A DNA stretch of 64,000 nucleotides, from assembly GCA_016191285.1 (NCBI GenBank), contig JACPPA010000019.1:1-64000 (forward strand), in the 5' to 3' direction. The position numbers were made by a program, and so were the translations under genes. This DNA is from Gammaproteobacteria bacterium (GTDB lineage: Bacteria; Pseudomonadota; Gammaproteobacteria; Ga0077536). Within the stretch, counting starts at the first letter, position 1. Each line of letters opens with the position of its first letter. Below, in pieces: positions 42,285-53,285 of the stretch. The notes beneath the pieces are model-generated. The model was not told the DNA's origin. It saw nothing but the letters and a program-made list of their open reading frames with translations, and searched no databases.

Positions 42285-42918
42285 AGTTTTTTACCTCGGT
42301 AATAAACGCCTGCATTTTCACCGGATCCTTGATGCCCTTGCTGGATTCTATGCCACCGCTTACGTCGACGGCATACGGCCGCACGATGCTAAGCGCTTCA
42401 GCGACATTGGCCGCCGATAATCCGCCGGCCAGGATGACTGGAAAATCGCGCGACGCGGGGATTCGCGACCAATCGAAGACGCGACCGGTGCCGCCGGGAA
42501 GCACGGGATCGTAGGTATCGACGAGTAGCGCGCGCGCGGTTCGATACGTCGTGGCTAACGCTGGGAGATCCAAACCCGGCTCCATGCGGACTACTTTTAC
42601 GTAGGGCCGTGGGCTTGCAGCACACTCGGCCGCGGTTTCCCGTCCGTGAAACTGCACGACATCGATACCGGTGGTCGCGACAATTTCCCTTAACTCGGCA
42701 AGGGGCGCATTCACAAATAAACCGACCGTGCTCACGAACGGCGGCAGGGCGCGGACGATCTCGCGCGCCACCTGCGGCGTGATCCAGCGTGGACTCGCTT
42801 GATAAAACACAAAGCCGAGCGCGTCCACGCCGAGCTCGACCGCGCTCAAGGCATCGATAAGCCGCGTGATTCCGCAGAACTTTATGCGAGTGCGGGGACA
42901 CGAACTCATCTCAGCCAT
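42268..42918 (-). CDS. trpF: Phosphoribosylanthranilate isomerase
   Basis: A roughly 216-residue TIM-barrel enzyme of tryptophan synthesis. [18 protein letters not shown] contains the catalytic Cys, VVQFHGRE the middle motif, LLVDTY the catalytic Asp, and [19 protein letters not shown] the phosphate-binding end. ATG codons at 42918 and 42909 are both possible; the longer frame to 43038 runs into truA and is not needed. It sits between truA and trpB as in Pseudomonas and Xanthomonas. Confidence 0.93.
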   Translation of the reverse strand: MAEMSSCPRTRIKFCGITRLIDALSAVELGVDALGFVFYQASPRWITPQVAREIVRALPPFVSTVGLFVNAPLAELREIVATTGIDVVQFHGRETAAECAASPRPYVKVVRMEPGLDLPALATTYRTARALLVDTYDPVLPGGTGRVFDWSRIPASRDFPVILAGGLSAANVAEALSIVRPYAVDVSGGIESSKGIKDPVKMQAFITEVKNFERDA

Positions 42919-43025
42919 TAAATCCAGGGAACGAAAGCGCGGCATTATCCCACCACGCATCCGCCGCAGTACAGATGCAGATACTCGCGAACTCGGATCG
43001 ATTTGGGACCCAGCGCCGATCTCGC

Positions 43026-43817
43026 CTAGCGCGAACACTCGTCGAACGGGCTCCGCACCGGTGCCTCGGGGATTTCGAATCGCTCTGGATAACGCGCGCC
43101 AAGAAAGTACAGTCCGGCGGCCGGCGCCGTCATCCCCGCCTCCCGTCGATCGCGCGCCTTAAGCACTGCTTCAACCCAGTTTGGCGAACGGTGACCCCTG
43201 CCGACTTCGAACAACGTACCCATGATGTTGCGCACCATGTGTTGTAGAAAGGCATTCGCCTCGATATCGAATTGGAAGTAATCCCCGACTTGAGTAAGCG
43301 CCAGATTCAGCACCGTGCGCACGGCGTGTTTGGCCTGACACCCAGCGGCGCGAAAACTCGAAAAATCGTGTTCTCCCACCAGCGCGCGCGCGGCGTCCAC
43401 CATCGGGGTGAGCATCAGAGGCTGACATTCCCAGGTGACCCGGTTCGCCCACAGCGCCGCCCGCGTCGCGCGGTTGCAGACGACGTAGCGATAGCGGCGC
43501 GAGGTCGCGGAATAGCGGGCGTGGAAATCTTCCGGAACGGGCCGGGCCCACTGCACGCTGATATCGGGTGGCAAATTGGCGTTGGCGCCCAGCGTCCACG
43601 CGCGGGGAGATCGCTCCACCGGCGCTTCGAAATGGACGACTTGATGGTAAGCATGAACGCCGGTGTCGGTGCGCCCAGCGCACAGCACCGTGATCGGACT
43701 GGCCGCCACTCGCGACAGCGCTGCCTCGACACCGACTTGAACCGAGCGCACGCCCGACTGTGTCTGCCAGCCGTGAAATCCGCTGCCATCGTATTCAATC
43801 CCAAGCGCGATCTTCAT
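43026..43817 (-). CDS. truA: tRNA pseudouridine synthase A (positions 38-40)
   Basis: A 263-residue enzyme isomerising uridines in the anticodon arm of tRNAs. GIEYDGSGFHGWQTQ opens the fold, the catalytic Asp lies in VLCAGRTDTGVHAYHQVVHF, and RYRYVVCNR and FSSFRAAGCQAKHAVRT are family motifs. NAFLQHMVRNIMGTLFEVGRG near the end is strongly conserved. It lies between fimV and trpF, the order found in pseudomonads. Confidence 0.95.
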   Translation of the reverse strand: MKIALGIEYDGSGFHGWQTQSGVRSVQVGVEAALSRVAASPITVLCAGRTDTGVHAYHQVVHFEAPVERSPRAWTLGANANLPPDISVQWARPVPEDFHARYSATSRRYRYVVCNRATRAALWANRVTWECQPLMLTPMVDAARALVGEHDFSSFRAAGCQAKHAVRTVLNLALTQVGDYFQFDIEANAFLQHMVRNIMGTLFEVGRGHRSPNWVEAVLKARDRREAGMTAPAAGLYFLGARYPERFEIPEAPVRSPFDECSR

Positions 43818-43960
43818 GCCGCGTCCACGCGAGGCCGACCCGGAAACGTCCGGGTAACGGTGGTGTCATTGATGGATTGGGGGCGCTCGCGCTCGCGAGT
43901 GCCGGTCGACCTAGGCGCAAACCGGCGCGGTCTGGCTCTTGAGACACAGACCGCTCGACA

Positions 43961-46900
43961 TCAGCTAATTTGAGTCAGCAACTTGCGCGCCTCGTCGCGC
44001 TGCGAATCGGTGCCGTCAGCCACTACTTCGTCCAAAATGGTCCGTGCGCCGTCGTTGTCTCCGAGCTCGATATACGCTTTGGCCAAATTGAGCTTGGTAT
44101 CGGTTTCATCGGACGCACTTTGGTATTCCAGATCGCGATCACGCGGCATCGCCACGGCCCGTTCGACCCCACCGCGCTCACCGAAGCCGAGTTCGGTGCG
44201 GTCGAGCGCCAAGGTATCCATCTCGTTGAATCCACTTCCGTCGTCCAGGCCAAAATCGAGATCGATGCCCTCGCTGTCCATCGGTTCGAGCGCGAGATCC
44301 AGAATACTGTCGTCGTGCTTATCATCGTCTAGATCGAGGCCGGCAATCGACGCTTCCATCGAGCGCGTGAGATCTTCCAAGGATTCGTTCACGCCTTCGA
44401 CCGGTAACATCCCACTTCGCGCGGCATGCGATTTTGGCAATTCCAATGTATCGTCAATCGCTAGGCTTTCGAAATCGGTGGTGTCCTGCAACGCCAGATC
44501 GAATTCGATATCCGACTCCGATCCGCCGGCGAGTGCCGCGTCGTCCGCGAAATCCATATTGGCCAACGCCGGGTTTTGCAACGACAAACTCAAATCCGCC
44601 TGCGCTGCCTGTTCGCCATCTAAGGGCGACTCCGACTCAATGGTTAGATCGTATTCGGGGATCTCATGACCGGCATCTGCGTCGGCGCCGGGTGCGGCGG
44701 CCGAAAGCGCGAGACCATCGATATTAAAATCGAGGCTTAGATCATCATCAGCCGCCGTGAGCGTCGGTCCCACGTCGATGGGACCCATCGCCGGCGCCAC
44801 GGTGTCGCTGATATCGAATTCGACATTCGCATCGTCCGACAGCGCATTGACCGTCGGCGACTCCGTCCGCTCAATGCCCCGGCGCGGCGTTGTCACATCG
44901 AGAAGATCTTGCGGCGTGTCGAAGGCGCCATGCGCAGTCTTCGTCACATCGAGCAAATCGAGAGTGTGGATGCTTGTCGCGTCACCCAACTCAAGCGTAT
45001 CGGACGCCGTTTTGCCGTGACTCGAGATATCGAATACATCGCCCGCGGCAACGTCTTGTGTGCGGTCCATGGTCGCCGTTAAGTCGAGCACTCCGCCGTG
45101 CCCAACATCAGTCGAAGTCGCGGTCAGATCGATGACGTCGTCCCCAACCTCTAATTCGCCGGCGGTGACGTCGAGCACCGGGCCAGGTAACTCTGACGGA
45201 CTCCCGGTATCGCCGAGGTCGAAATCTAAACTCGGTGCAGACTCGGCACGCGGTTCATTGGTTAGCCCAACTTGAGTCGCCGCCAATAGCGAATCGCCGG
45301 CTAGCGCGACCGCCGCGCCACTCGCCGCGCTGGTGATATCAACAAAGGTTTTCGACGCCGTGCCGCTGTCCGACGCGGTGTCGACCGCTGATCCCGGCGC
45401 GAATAGCGCACGCTCGGGCGACATTTCCGACCACATCGCGAGCGCGTTTTCCCACAGCGGGCTCGCGTCGCCTACCGCATCGTGCAACTCACGCGCCGCG
45501 GCTTCGTAGGATCGTTTATTGTTGGCGGAGTAGTAGATTTCGAGGAGTCGAAGCTTGTACTTATGCTCGCCAGGATGATCGGCGATCGCTTTCTTAACAA
45601 GTTCTTCGGCTTGATCGAAGCGCTCATAGGCAAGGTAGACGTTAACTTCTTCGAGTGGGTCTTCTTGCGGACGAGCATGTAACTGTTCGGTGCTGGCTTC
45701 AAGCGTGCGCTGGAATTTCTCATCATCGGCACCCATGGTCGCGGCACCCAGCGTGTCGGCAACCGTCAGGTCGTCCTGCGTCATTAATAGATCGTCGGCC
45801 GCCGGCAGTGGCGCGTGGGCCACGCCGGCGGGGATGCGGGTGGTCGCGGCTGTGTCGCCTAGTGGCTTATCGCCACGGCCGCCAAGTAGTGCTTTGCCAA
45901 TACCGATAGCAAGTAAGAGCAGCAATGATCCAGCGATTCCGAGAATGGTCAACAAACCACCGGGTACCGCGTTTCTAATATGCTCGGGAATGAAACCGCC
46001 GATCGCCTCAAGCGGGCCACCGACGCTCGCCGGTGGCGCTTCCGCGGCGACGACTGGAGTCGGCGCCGGCGTGGTGGGCACCACCGCTGGCGGCGGTTCT
46101 GGCGTGGGAGGGGGGGTCGGTGTCGCCGTCGTGATTTCAGGCGCCGGAGTTGTTGCAGTCGCACCGGCGCCTGGTGTGCCAAGCCGCGCTTGCAGTGCGG
46201 CCAGTTCATCGTCTTTGACTTTCACTTGGCGTTGCAAGAGATCGATAATTTGATCGGCCTCGGCCAGCTTCGCCTGAAGGTCAGTGTTTTCCTGTGTTTT
46301 AGTATCGAGCGATTCAGTCGCAAGTTCGTGACCAGTGCTCGCTGCGGCGCCAGCGACTGGGGGTTTTACCGTCCCATCATCAGCTTTGGGCGCGGCAAGT
46401 TCGAGGTGCGAAGCGGACTCTTTTACACCGGACTCCGATGTCTCGGTTGTCGCGGTCGAACGTGGTGTAGGTTGTGGTGCCGATTCAGCCGCAGTTGCCG
46501 GGGTGCGGCTCACTCCTTGGCGATACTCCTGCCACAACTGATGCTGGCGCTGCATTTCTTGGATCGCGTCGTGCTGGCTAAGGCTTGCGAGGTCCGCACT
46601 CGACGGCATGTGCAACACGGCGCCGCGCTTCAGCACATTAACGTTGTTATTTCCGAAGGCCCGCGGATTGGCGCGCAACAAGGCCAACATCATCTGCTGG
46701 ACCGATACCGAGTCTGGTCGATGCGCGTTGGCGAGCGACCACGCGGTATCGTTCGCTTGAACTGGACCCAGGTCCCCAGCGGGGGCTATGGTCGATGCCG
46801 GACTTGCAGCTGCCGGCATTACAGGATTCTGAGTACTCGCGGCCGTCACCGGCGCCTCTGACAAGGGCCGCGGCGCCGAAGCCATCGGCGCGATTACGGC

Positions 46901-47308
46901 GCGCCGATTACGGTCGTAGAGCGGCGGGTCCAGCAGTACCGTGTACTCGCGGATCATGCGGCCGTTCGCCCAATTTAACTCTAACAAGAAGTTCAAAAAG
47001 GGTTCGCGGACCGGATCTTTGGTGGTGATCCGAACGAAATCTGGCCCGGTATCCGAGCTCACTGCCTCGAATCTCAGACCGAGTAGGACTGCGTCACGAC
47101 TGACATGCGCGCGTTCGAATTGCGCGGCATCCGCCAATTTGACCTGCAGCGCGTCGAAGTCCTGAGCGGTAGCGCCGAGAATTTCGATGCGTGCGTTGAA
47201 CGGCTCGTTGAGGGCCGATTTAGTCGTTAGCGTACCTAGGCCAAGCCCGAACACCGTCGGACTTAGCAGGGCCGTCAGGGCAACGGCAACGGCTCTCTTC
47301 CGTAGCAT
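43961..47308 (-). CDS. fimV: FimV/TspA-like polar hub protein
   Basis: An 1115-residue inner-membrane protein linked to type IV pili, polarity and peptidoglycan. The signal peptide is about 1-21. The FimV N-terminal domain follows (LGLGTLTTKSALNEPFNARI), then a LysM-like domain near 183-240 (VQANDTAWSLANAHRPDSVS), a coiled coil at 339-376 and a Pro/Thr-rich linker. One membrane helix is at 452-474 (LLTILGIAGSLLLLLAIG). The cytoplasmic part has a TPR-like segment (553-620), a very acidic region with repeated LDVT/LDLT-type motifs (about 709-1037), and the conserved C-terminal TPR motif TKLNLAKAYIELGDNDGART. AGGAAG precedes the ATG. It has the same neighbours as in Pseudomonas (asd, truA). Confidence 0.92.
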   Translation of the reverse strand: MLRKRAVAVALTALLSPTVFGLGLGTLTTKSALNEPFNARIEILGATAQDFDALQVKLADAAQFERAHVSRDAVLLGLRFEAVSSDTGPDFVRITTKDPVREPFLNFLLELNWANGRMIREYTVLLDPPLYDRNRRAVIAPMASAPRPLSEAPVTAASTQNPVMPAAASPASTIAPAGDLGPVQANDTAWSLANAHRPDSVSVQQMMLALLRANPRAFGNNNVNVLKRGAVLHMPSSADLASLSQHDAIQEMQRQHQLWQEYRQGVSRTPATAAESAPQPTPRSTATTETSESGVKESASHLELAAPKADDGTVKPPVAGAAASTGHELATESLDTKTQENTDLQAKLAEADQIIDLLQRQVKVKDDELAALQARLGTPGAGATATTPAPEITTATPTPPPTPEPPPAVVPTTPAPTPVVAAEAPPASVGGPLEAIGGFIPEHIRNAVPGGLLTILGIAGSLLLLLAIGIGKALLGGRGDKPLGDTAATTRIPAGVAHAPLPAADDLLMTQDDLTVADTLGAATMGADDEKFQRTLEASTEQLHARPQEDPLEEVNVYLAYERFDQAEELVKKAIADHPGEHKYKLRLLEIYYSANNKRSYEAAARELHDAVGDASPLWENALAMWSEMSPERALFAPGSAVDTASDSGTASKTFVDITSAASGAAVALAGDSLLAATQVGLTNEPRAESAPSLDFDLGDTGSPSELPGPVLDVTAGELEVGDDVIDLTATSTDVGHGGVLDLTATMDRTQDVAAGDVFDISSHGKTASDTLELGDATSIHTLDLLDVTKTAHGAFDTPQDLLDVTTPRRGIERTESPTVNALSDDANVEFDISDTVAPAMGPIDVGPTLTAADDDLSLDFNIDGLALSAAAPGADADAGHEIPEYDLTIESESPLDGEQAAQADLSLSLQNPALANMDFADDAALAGGSESDIEFDLALQDTTDFESLAIDDTLELPKSHAARSGMLPVEGVNESLEDLTRSMEASIAGLDLDDDKHDDSILDLALEPMDSEGIDLDFGLDDGSGFNEMDTLALDRTELGFGERGGVERAVAMPRDRDLEYQSASDETDTKLNLAKAYIELGDNDGARTILDEVVADGTDSQRDEARKLLTQIS

Positions 47309-47448
47309 GCTGCGCTTCCTTAGTCGAAAGTGTTTTGTTTGCTAATCACTGGGCCATTCTATGCGCCGCTCATGGCCGACACCGATCTCCGATGTCGCGC
47401 TTCGTTATTACCTACGAACAAACTTTATGAATGCTTGTTAACTATAAC

Positions 47449-48471
47449 TTATAAATAGCTTTTCACCAATATTTCAGCGATCTGGATGCTATTGAGCGCG
47501 GCGCCCTTTCGAACGTTGTCCGCGACCACCCACAAATTCAATCCGCGCGGATGTGAAATATCCTCGCGAATTCGCCCCACGAACACCGCATCGACCTGGG
47601 CTGCATCAGTGACCGCCGTGGGGTAACCACCGTCGCGCCGCTCGTCAATGACCTTGACTCCAGGCGCCTTGGATAGGAGAGCGCGTGCGGCCTCCGCAGT
47701 TAATTTGCGGCGGGTTTCGATATGGATCGCCTCTGAATGACCGAAGAAAACCGGGACGCGAACGGCCGTCGGATTTACCAAAATATCCAGATCGCCCATG
47801 ATTTTTTGGGTCTCCCACACTATCTTCATTTCTTCTTTGGTGTAGCCATTGTCTTGAAACGTGTCAATTTGCGGCAGGCAATTGAAGGCAATCTGCTTGG
47901 GGTAGACCTTGGTTGCGATCGGGGTTGCATTTAACAGCGCCGCAGTCTGCGTGGCGAGCTCTTCAATCGCCTCCTTGCCCGTCCCCGACACGGCTTGATA
48001 GGTACACACATTGATCCGCTCGATACCGGCCGCATCGTAGATCGGCTTTAGCGCGACCAGCATTTGAATGGTCGAACAATTCGGGTTGGCGATGATGCCG
48101 CGATTGGTATAGCCGGCGACCGCCGCTGGGTTGACCTCCGGAACCACCAATGGGATATCGTCGTCGTAGCGGAATTGCGACGTATTATCGATGACCACGC
48201 AGCCCGCCGCCGCCGCCTTCGGCGCATAAATCTTGGACACCGAGGCGCCCGGCGAGAACAAACCAATGTGCACGGTGCTGAAATCAAAAGTCTCGAGATC
48301 GCGCACTTTTAAATAAGTGTCGTTAAATGGGATACGGTTGCCTGCGGAGCGCGCGCTTGCGACTGCGTAGACATCGCCGAACGGGAATTTTCGTTCGGCC
48401 AGAATCGACAACATCGACTCGCCCACGGCACCCGTGGCGCCGACTACCGCGACATTAAACTTTTTGGCCAT
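47449..48471 (-). CDS. asd: Aspartate-semialdehyde dehydrogenase
   Basis: A 340-residue NADP enzyme reducing aspartyl phosphate, the branch point to lysine, diaminopimelate, threonine and methionine. FNVAVVGATGAVGESMLSIL binds the cofactor, SARSAGNRIPF and FSPGASVSKIYAP are substrate loops, and GIIANPNCSTIQMLVALKPI contains the catalytic Cys near 132. GHSEAIHIETRRKLT contains the catalytic-site His. It is the shorter Gram-positive/pseudomonad type (about 340 residues), not the 367-residue E. coli type. It adjoins leuB and fimV as in Pseudomonas. Confidence 0.94.
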   Translation of the reverse strand: MAKKFNVAVVGATGAVGESMLSILAERKFPFGDVYAVASARSAGNRIPFNDTYLKVRDLETFDFSTVHIGLFSPGASVSKIYAPKAAAAGCVVIDNTSQFRYDDDIPLVVPEVNPAAVAGYTNRGIIANPNCSTIQMLVALKPIYDAAGIERINVCTYQAVSGTGKEAIEELATQTAALLNATPIATKVYPKQIAFNCLPQIDTFQDNGYTKEEMKIVWETQKIMGDLDILVNPTAVRVPVFFGHSEAIHIETRRKLTAEAARALLSKAPGVKVIDERRDGGYPTAVTDAAQVDAVFVGRIREDISHPRGLNLWVVADNVRKGAALNSIQIAEILVKSYL

Positions 48472-48500
48472 GAATAAACTCGTAATAAATTGACTGCGCC

Positions 48501-49577
48501 CTAGCGCAACGCGTTCAGGACTTCACGCCCCATTTGCCGAGTGCCAATGGTCGTTGTGCCTGGTGTCGCAAGATCCGCGGTGCGCAGACCCGCCTTGAGC
48601 ACGCTCGCGACCGCCTGTTCTACCCGTTCCGCCTGCGCCGCTTGATTTAGCGAATAGCGGAGCAGCATCGCGACCGACAAAATCGTCGCCAGCGGATTCG
48701 CCAGATCGCGGCCCGCGATATCCGGCGCCGAACCGTGAATCGGTTCGAACATGCCCTTGTTGTTGGCGTCCAACGACGCCGAAGGAAGCATGCCAATCGA
48801 GCCCGTCAACATCGACGCGAGGTCCGATAGGATGTCGCCAAACAGATTGCCCGTCACGATCACGTCGAATTGCTTCGGCGCACGAACCAATTGCATGGCG
48901 GCATTATCGACATACATATGCGTGACACTGACCCGCGGATAGTCGCGGGCAACTTCCGTGACGACTTCGCGCCACAATTCGGTAGTTTCCAACACATTGG
49001 CTTTATCGACCGAGCACAGGCGGCGCTGGCGTTTTTCCGCGATGCCAAACGCGCTATGCGCGATCCGGCGAATTTCGGTCTCGGAATAGATCATCGTGTT
49101 GCGCCCGATCCGTTCGCCGGCCGCGGTGGTTTCGACGCCCCGTGGTTGACCGAAATAAATATCGCCGGTTAATTCGCGCACGATCATCAAATCGAGATCG
49201 GCGACAACTTCAGCCTTCAACGACGAGGCTTGCGCCAAAGCGGGATAGAGCACCGCAGGCCGCAAATTGCAGAATAAATCGAGACTCGATCGCAGACGCA
49301 GAAGGCCGCGCTCGGGACGCAGCGCGCGGTCGATCTTGTCCCACTTAGGTCCGCCGACCGCGCCGAGCAGAATGGCGTCCGCAGCGCGCGCTAGCGCCAG
49401 CGTCGAGTCAGGTAGCGGCTCACCGTGCGCATCGATCGCGGCACCACCCATCAAGGCCGGCTCTAATTCGACGTCGAGACCAAAGCGCTCGCGGAGCGCC
49501 AACAATACGTCGGTCGCGGCCCCGACGATTTCCGGCCCGATACCGTCGCCACTGATTACTAAAATTTTCTGCGCCAT
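48501..49577 (-). CDS. leuB: 3-isopropylmalate dehydrogenase
   Basis: A 358-residue NAD enzyme of leucine synthesis. The ATG at 49577 gives the expected start [19 protein letters not shown]; the frame to 49604 is a read-back. GAVGGPKWD, the substrate loop [36 protein letters not shown] and the NAD site [19 protein letters not shown] are present. leuA, leuC and leuD are not within the window. It is divergent from dapC with about 120 bp between; TATACT near 49661 may be a -10 element for dapC. Confidence 0.94.
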   Translation of the reverse strand: MAQKILVISGDGIGPEIVGAATDVLLALRERFGLDVELEPALMGGAAIDAHGEPLPDSTLALARAADAILLGAVGGPKWDKIDRALRPERGLLRLRSSLDLFCNLRPAVLYPALAQASSLKAEVVADLDLMIVRELTGDIYFGQPRGVETTAAGERIGRNTMIYSETEIRRIAHSAFGIAEKRQRRLCSVDKANVLETTELWREVVTEVARDYPRVSVTHMYVDNAAMQLVRAPKQFDVIVTGNLFGDILSDLASMLTGSIGMLPSASLDANNKGMFEPIHGSAPDIAGRDLANPLATILSVAMLLRYSLNQAAQAERVEQAVASVLKAGLRTADLATPGTTTIGTRQMGREVLNALR

Positions 49578-49697
49578 GCGAATTCGGCGAAAAAAAGGGC
49601 GCAAAGGATACCGTAAACTTAAACCTCCTGCGATACCGATGCCGGGGACGCGTGCTTTCTCTATACTACGTCGTGCCTAACCCTCACCCGCGATGCC

Positions 49698-50894
49698 ATG
49701 AACCCTGGATTGAGATTACTCGAACCGTATCCGTTTGAACGCCTGGCTGCGCTGCGCGCCGACCTCGAGCCCAATCCCGAATTGAGTCCGATCAACCTGT
49801 CGATCGGCGAACCGCAACATCCGACGCCGCCGTTTATCCACGACGCCTTGATCGCGAACCTCGCGACCACCGCCAAATATCCAGCGACCAAGGGTGGCGA
49901 CGAACTGCGAGCAACCATCGCGTCCTGGCTCGGCGCGCGTTTCAAGCTGCCCGCTACCGCGATTGATCCGACGCGCATGGTATTGCCCGTCAACGGCACG
50001 CGCGAGGCCTTGTTCGCGGCCGCCCAGTGTTTTGCTAAACGCGACGCCGATTCCTGCGTGGCCATGCCTAATCCGTTTTACCAAATCTACGAGGGCGCGG
50101 CATTACTTGCCGGCACGCGTCCTTACTTCATGCCGTGTCCCGCTGAGCGCGGATTTCTGCCCGACTTCGGCGCCGTGCCGGTGACAGTCTGGAAACGTTG
50201 CGCGTTCGTTTATATCTGTTCGCCTGCAAATCCGTCAGGCGCGGTATTGCCGTTGGCCGAACTCGGAAAGCTCATCGAGCTCGCCGATCGTCACGATTTC
50301 GTGGTCATCGCCGACGAATGCTATTCCGAACTCTACGCCGCCGAAAATGAGCCACCGCCCGGCTTGTTACAAGCTGCTTGGAATGGCGGCTCCACCGATT
50401 TTCGGCGCTGCCTGGTGATGCATAGCCTATCGAAGCGCTCCAATGCGCCTGGCCTGCGCTCCGGGTTCGTGGCTGGCGACCCGGCACTCATCGAGGCGTT
50501 CTTGCGCTACCGCACCTACCATGGCTCGGCGATGCCGTTCCATGTGCAAGCGGCGAGTATCGCGGCGTGGCGCGACGAAGCCCACGTGCGTGAAAATCGA
50601 CGACTTTATCGCGCGAAATTTCATGCGGTGACCGCCGTCCTCGCGGATACCTTGAACGTGCCGATTCCGGCCGGCGGTTTTTATCTATGGCCACCGCTTC
50701 CGATGGATGATCTCACGGTGTGCCGCGCGCTCATTGAACAGGCCAATGTGACCACGCTGCCCGGCCAATTCCTCGCTCGCGCGGTCGATGGCTGCAATCC
50801 CGGCCAAGGGCGGTTACGTATTGCGCTGGTCGCCGATGAAGCGAGTTGTACTGAAGCTGCGCGCCGTATCCGCCAGGTGCTTAGAGATTTATGA
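49698..50894 (+). CDS. dapC: Succinyldiaminopimelate transaminase
   Basis: A 398-residue class I PLP aminotransferase of the succinylase route to meso-diaminopimelate. [18 protein letters not shown] is the family start, [18 protein letters not shown] follows, and [19 protein letters not shown] contains the Schiff-base Lys. Identification as DapC is supported by dapD 13 bp downstream and in the same direction. It begins after a TATACT element near 49661. Together with dapD, asd and dapB this window holds four of the lysine/DAP genes. Confidence 0.9.
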   Translation: MNPGLRLLEPYPFERLAALRADLEPNPELSPINLSIGEPQHPTPPFIHDALIANLATTAKYPATKGGDELRATIASWLGARFKLPATAIDPTRMVLPVNGTREALFAAAQCFAKRDADSCVAMPNPFYQIYEGAALLAGTRPYFMPCPAERGFLPDFGAVPVTVWKRCAFVYICSPANPSGAVLPLAELGKLIELADRHDFVVIADECYSELYAAENEPPPGLLQAAWNGGSTDFRRCLVMHSLSKRSNAPGLRSGFVAGDPALIEAFLRYRTYHGSAMPFHVQAASIAAWRDEAHVRENRRLYRAKFHAVTAVLADTLNVPIPAGGFYLWPPLPMDDLTVCRALIEQANVTTLPGQFLARAVDGCNPGQGRLRIALVADEASCTEAARRIRQVLRDL

Positions 50895-50907
50895 CGAAGG
50901 ACAATCC

Positions 50908-51729
50908 ATGCAAGGCATAGCGACTGTGATTAATGCGGCCTTTGAACGCCGCGCCGACTTCAATCCAAGTAGCGCAGAACCCGCGATTCGCGCGGCGGTT
51001 GATGAGTGCTTGAGTCTGCTCGAAAGCGGCGCGCTGCGGGTCGCCGAGAAAAAATCTGGGACATGGGTGGTCAATGAATGGGCCAAGAAAGCCGTGTTGT
51101 TGTCGTTTCGCTTGAATGACAATCAGGTCGTTGCGGGCGGCTATACGAATTTCTATGACAAGGTCGCGCTGAAGTTCGACGGTCTAACGGCCGAGGAATT
51201 TCGACGGATTGGCGTGCGGGTGGTGCCGCCGGCGACGGTGCGTCGCGGAACCTTCATCGGATCCGGCGTGGTGCTGATGCCGAGCTATGTCAATATCGGC
51301 GCCTATGTTGATTCCGGCACGATGGTCGATACCTGGGCGACGGTTGGCTCGTGCGCCCAAATCGGCAAGAACGTGCATCTGTCAGGCGGGGTCGGCATCG
51401 GCGGCGTACTCGAGCCGTTGCAAGCGGCGCCGACGATCATCGAAGACAATTGCTTTATCGGCGCCCGCTCCGAAGTGGTCGAAGGCGTTATCGTCGGCGA
51501 AGGCTCGGTGATTTCGATGGGCGTCTATCTCGGGCAAAGCACCAAAATATACGACCGCGGCACCGGCCAGGTCTCGACTGGCGTGATCCCACCGGGTTCA
51601 GTGGTCGTCTCCGGCAACCTGCCGGCCGTCGATGGCACGCACAGTCTTTATTGCGCGGTGATCGTGAAAAAAGTGGATGCGAAGACGCGCGAGAAAGTCG
51701 GGATCAATGAACTGTTGCGCGATATTTAA
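50908..51729 (+). CDS. dapD: Tetrahydrodipicolinate N-succinyltransferase
   Basis: A 273-residue left-handed beta-helix enzyme transferring succinyl from succinyl-CoA in DAP/lysine synthesis. The ATG at 50908 follows GAAGGA at seven bases; the longer frame runs into dap[23 protein letters not shown] and [17 protein letters not shown] precede the hexapeptide region ([59 protein letters not shown]). It is full length for DapD. It converges on glmM, 21 bp away. Confidence 0.95.
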   Translation: MQGIATVINAAFERRADFNPSSAEPAIRAAVDECLSLLESGALRVAEKKSGTWVVNEWAKKAVLLSFRLNDNQVVAGGYTNFYDKVALKFDGLTAEEFRRIGVRVVPPATVRRGTFIGSGVVLMPSYVNIGAYVDSGTMVDTWATVGSCAQIGKNVHLSGGVGIGGVLEPLQAAPTIIEDNCFIGARSEVVEGVIVGEGSVISMGVYLGQSTKIYDRGTGQVSTGVIPPGSVVVSGNLPAVDGTHSLYCAVIVKKVDAKTREKVGINELLRDI

Positions 51730-51750
51730 ACAGCGTTAGAGTCCTCTTCG

Positions 51751-53127
51751 CTACGCGGCACAGGGCTGCGAGTTTTCACCAACGGCTCGCTTAACTGCCG
51801 CGGCTAACGCCTGCACCACTTCGTCAACTAATTTGGCATCTTGACCTTCCGCCATCACGCGAATGACGGGCTCGGTACCCGACGGTCGCAGCAGTATTCG
51901 CCCGCGCGCTCCCAGGCGTTGCTCGGCATCATGCAACGCTTGCTTGACCATCGGAAGTTTAAGTACATCCTGACGCGAGGAGATCTGCACATTGACAAGC
52001 GTCTGCGGGAATTTGCTCATGCCACGCTTGAGCACTGCCAGCGGCTGCTCGGCGGCAAGCATCGATTCCAGCACTTGCAGCGCGGAAACGATCCCATCAC
52101 CGGTCGTCGTTAGATCGAGGCAGATAATATGACCGGAGGATTCACCACCCACCGTCCATCCGTTATAGGTGAGCATTTCCATGATGTGGCGATCGCCCAC
52201 CTTCGCGCGCTTCAATTCCAAGCCTAAGGTCTGGAGCGCGAGCTCGAGGCCAAGATTGCTCATTTGCGTACCGACCACAGCGCCGCGCAAGCGGCCGAGC
52301 TTTTGACGATGGCGGGCGATGATGAACGTGAGCTCGTCGCCGTCGAGCACGTCGCCGGCGGCATCGACCATGATCAGGCGATCGCCATCACCATCCAGGG
52401 CAATTCCGACGTCGGCGCCTTCCGCGACAACCGCCCTGCATAAAGCCTCTGGCGCAGTGGCGCCGACCTCGTGATTAATATTAAAGCCGTCAGGCTTATT
52501 GCCCATCGCGATGACTTTCGCGCCGAGTTCTTCGAGCACGGCAGGGGCCACATGATAGGTCGCGCCATGCGCGCAATCGACGACGATTTTAAGGCCCTTA
52601 AGATCCAGTCCAGACCCTAGAGTGCTCTTACAGAACTCGATATAGCGTCCGGCCGCGTCGGTCACACGATGCGCCTTTCCGAGCGCGCGCGACGCCGCGG
52701 TCTCAAACGGCTTGTCCAATTCCGCTTCAATTTCACACTCAACGTCGTCGGCCAGTTTATGGCCGACGGCAGAGAAAAATTTGATGCCGTTGTCTTCGAA
52801 TCCATTATGCGAGGCGCTGATGACAATGCCGGCTTGGGCGTGGAAGGTGCGAGTTAAATACGCGATACCCGGTGTCGGCATCGGGCCCAGCAAATGGATA
52901 TCGACGCCGGCCGCCGAAAGGCCCGCCTCTAACGCCGACTCGAACATATAACCTGAAACACGGGTGTCTTTGCCGATGAGTACTTTGGGCCGCCCGGCCG
53001 TGCCGCGCGCGAGAACGCGACCGGCGGCCCAGCCCAATTTCATGACAAAGTCGGGCGTGATAGGAGATTGTCCGACGCGGCCGCGAATGCCGTCGGTCCC
53101 GAAATAATTGCGTATAGATTTTGGCAT
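51751..53127 (-). CDS. glmM: Phosphoglucosamine mutase
   Basis: A 458-residue enzyme turning glucosamine-6-phosphate into glucosamine-1-phosphate for cell-wall and LPS precursors. [15 protein letters not shown] opens domain 1. The phosphoserine loop is [19 protein letters not shown] (Ser near 101), the metal loop is [13 protein letters not shown], and the C-terminal [15 protein letters not shown] binds substrate phosphate. GAGGGG lies five bases before the ATG. In Pseudomonas and E. coli folP lies between ftsH and glmM; here only 158 bp separate them and folP is missing. Confidence 0.96.
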   Translation of the reverse strand: MPKSIRNYFGTDGIRGRVGQSPITPDFVMKLGWAAGRVLARGTAGRPKVLIGKDTRVSGYMFESALEAGLSAAGVDIHLLGPMPTPGIAYLTRTFHAQAGIVISASHNGFEDNGIKFFSAVGHKLADDVECEIEAELDKPFETAASRALGKAHRVTDAAGRYIEFCKSTLGSGLDLKGLKIVVDCAHGATYHVAPAVLEELGAKVIAMGNKPDGFNINHEVGATAPEALCRAVVAEGADVGIALDGDGDRLIMVDAAGDVLDGDELTFIIARHRQKLGRLRGAVVGTQMSNLGLELALQTLGLELKRAKVGDRHIMEMLTYNGWTVGGESSGHIICLDLTTTGDGIVSALQVLESMLAAEQPLAVLKRGMSKFPQTLVNVQISSRQDVLKLPMVKQALHDAEQRLGARGRILLRPSGTEPVIRVMAEGQDAKLVDEVVQALAAAVKRAVGENSQPCAA

Positions 53128-53285
53128 GGAGCCCCTCTTCGAGTTTCAAGGTGGCCAGTTAAGACCATGCGAACCTAACGGCCGAATCCTTCCAACCTAT
53201 AGCGGTTGCGCGCGCACAACCGTCCTTAGAACCTCAATCCGCGGCCGTACGGCCTAGCCATGTACGTTCGCGTGGCGAACTCGGG

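Noticed and set aside
45980-46861. 293-residue open frame on the plus strand
   Set aside because: Antisense to fimV; Arg/Gly-rich composition typical of an antisense frame in a high-GC gene.
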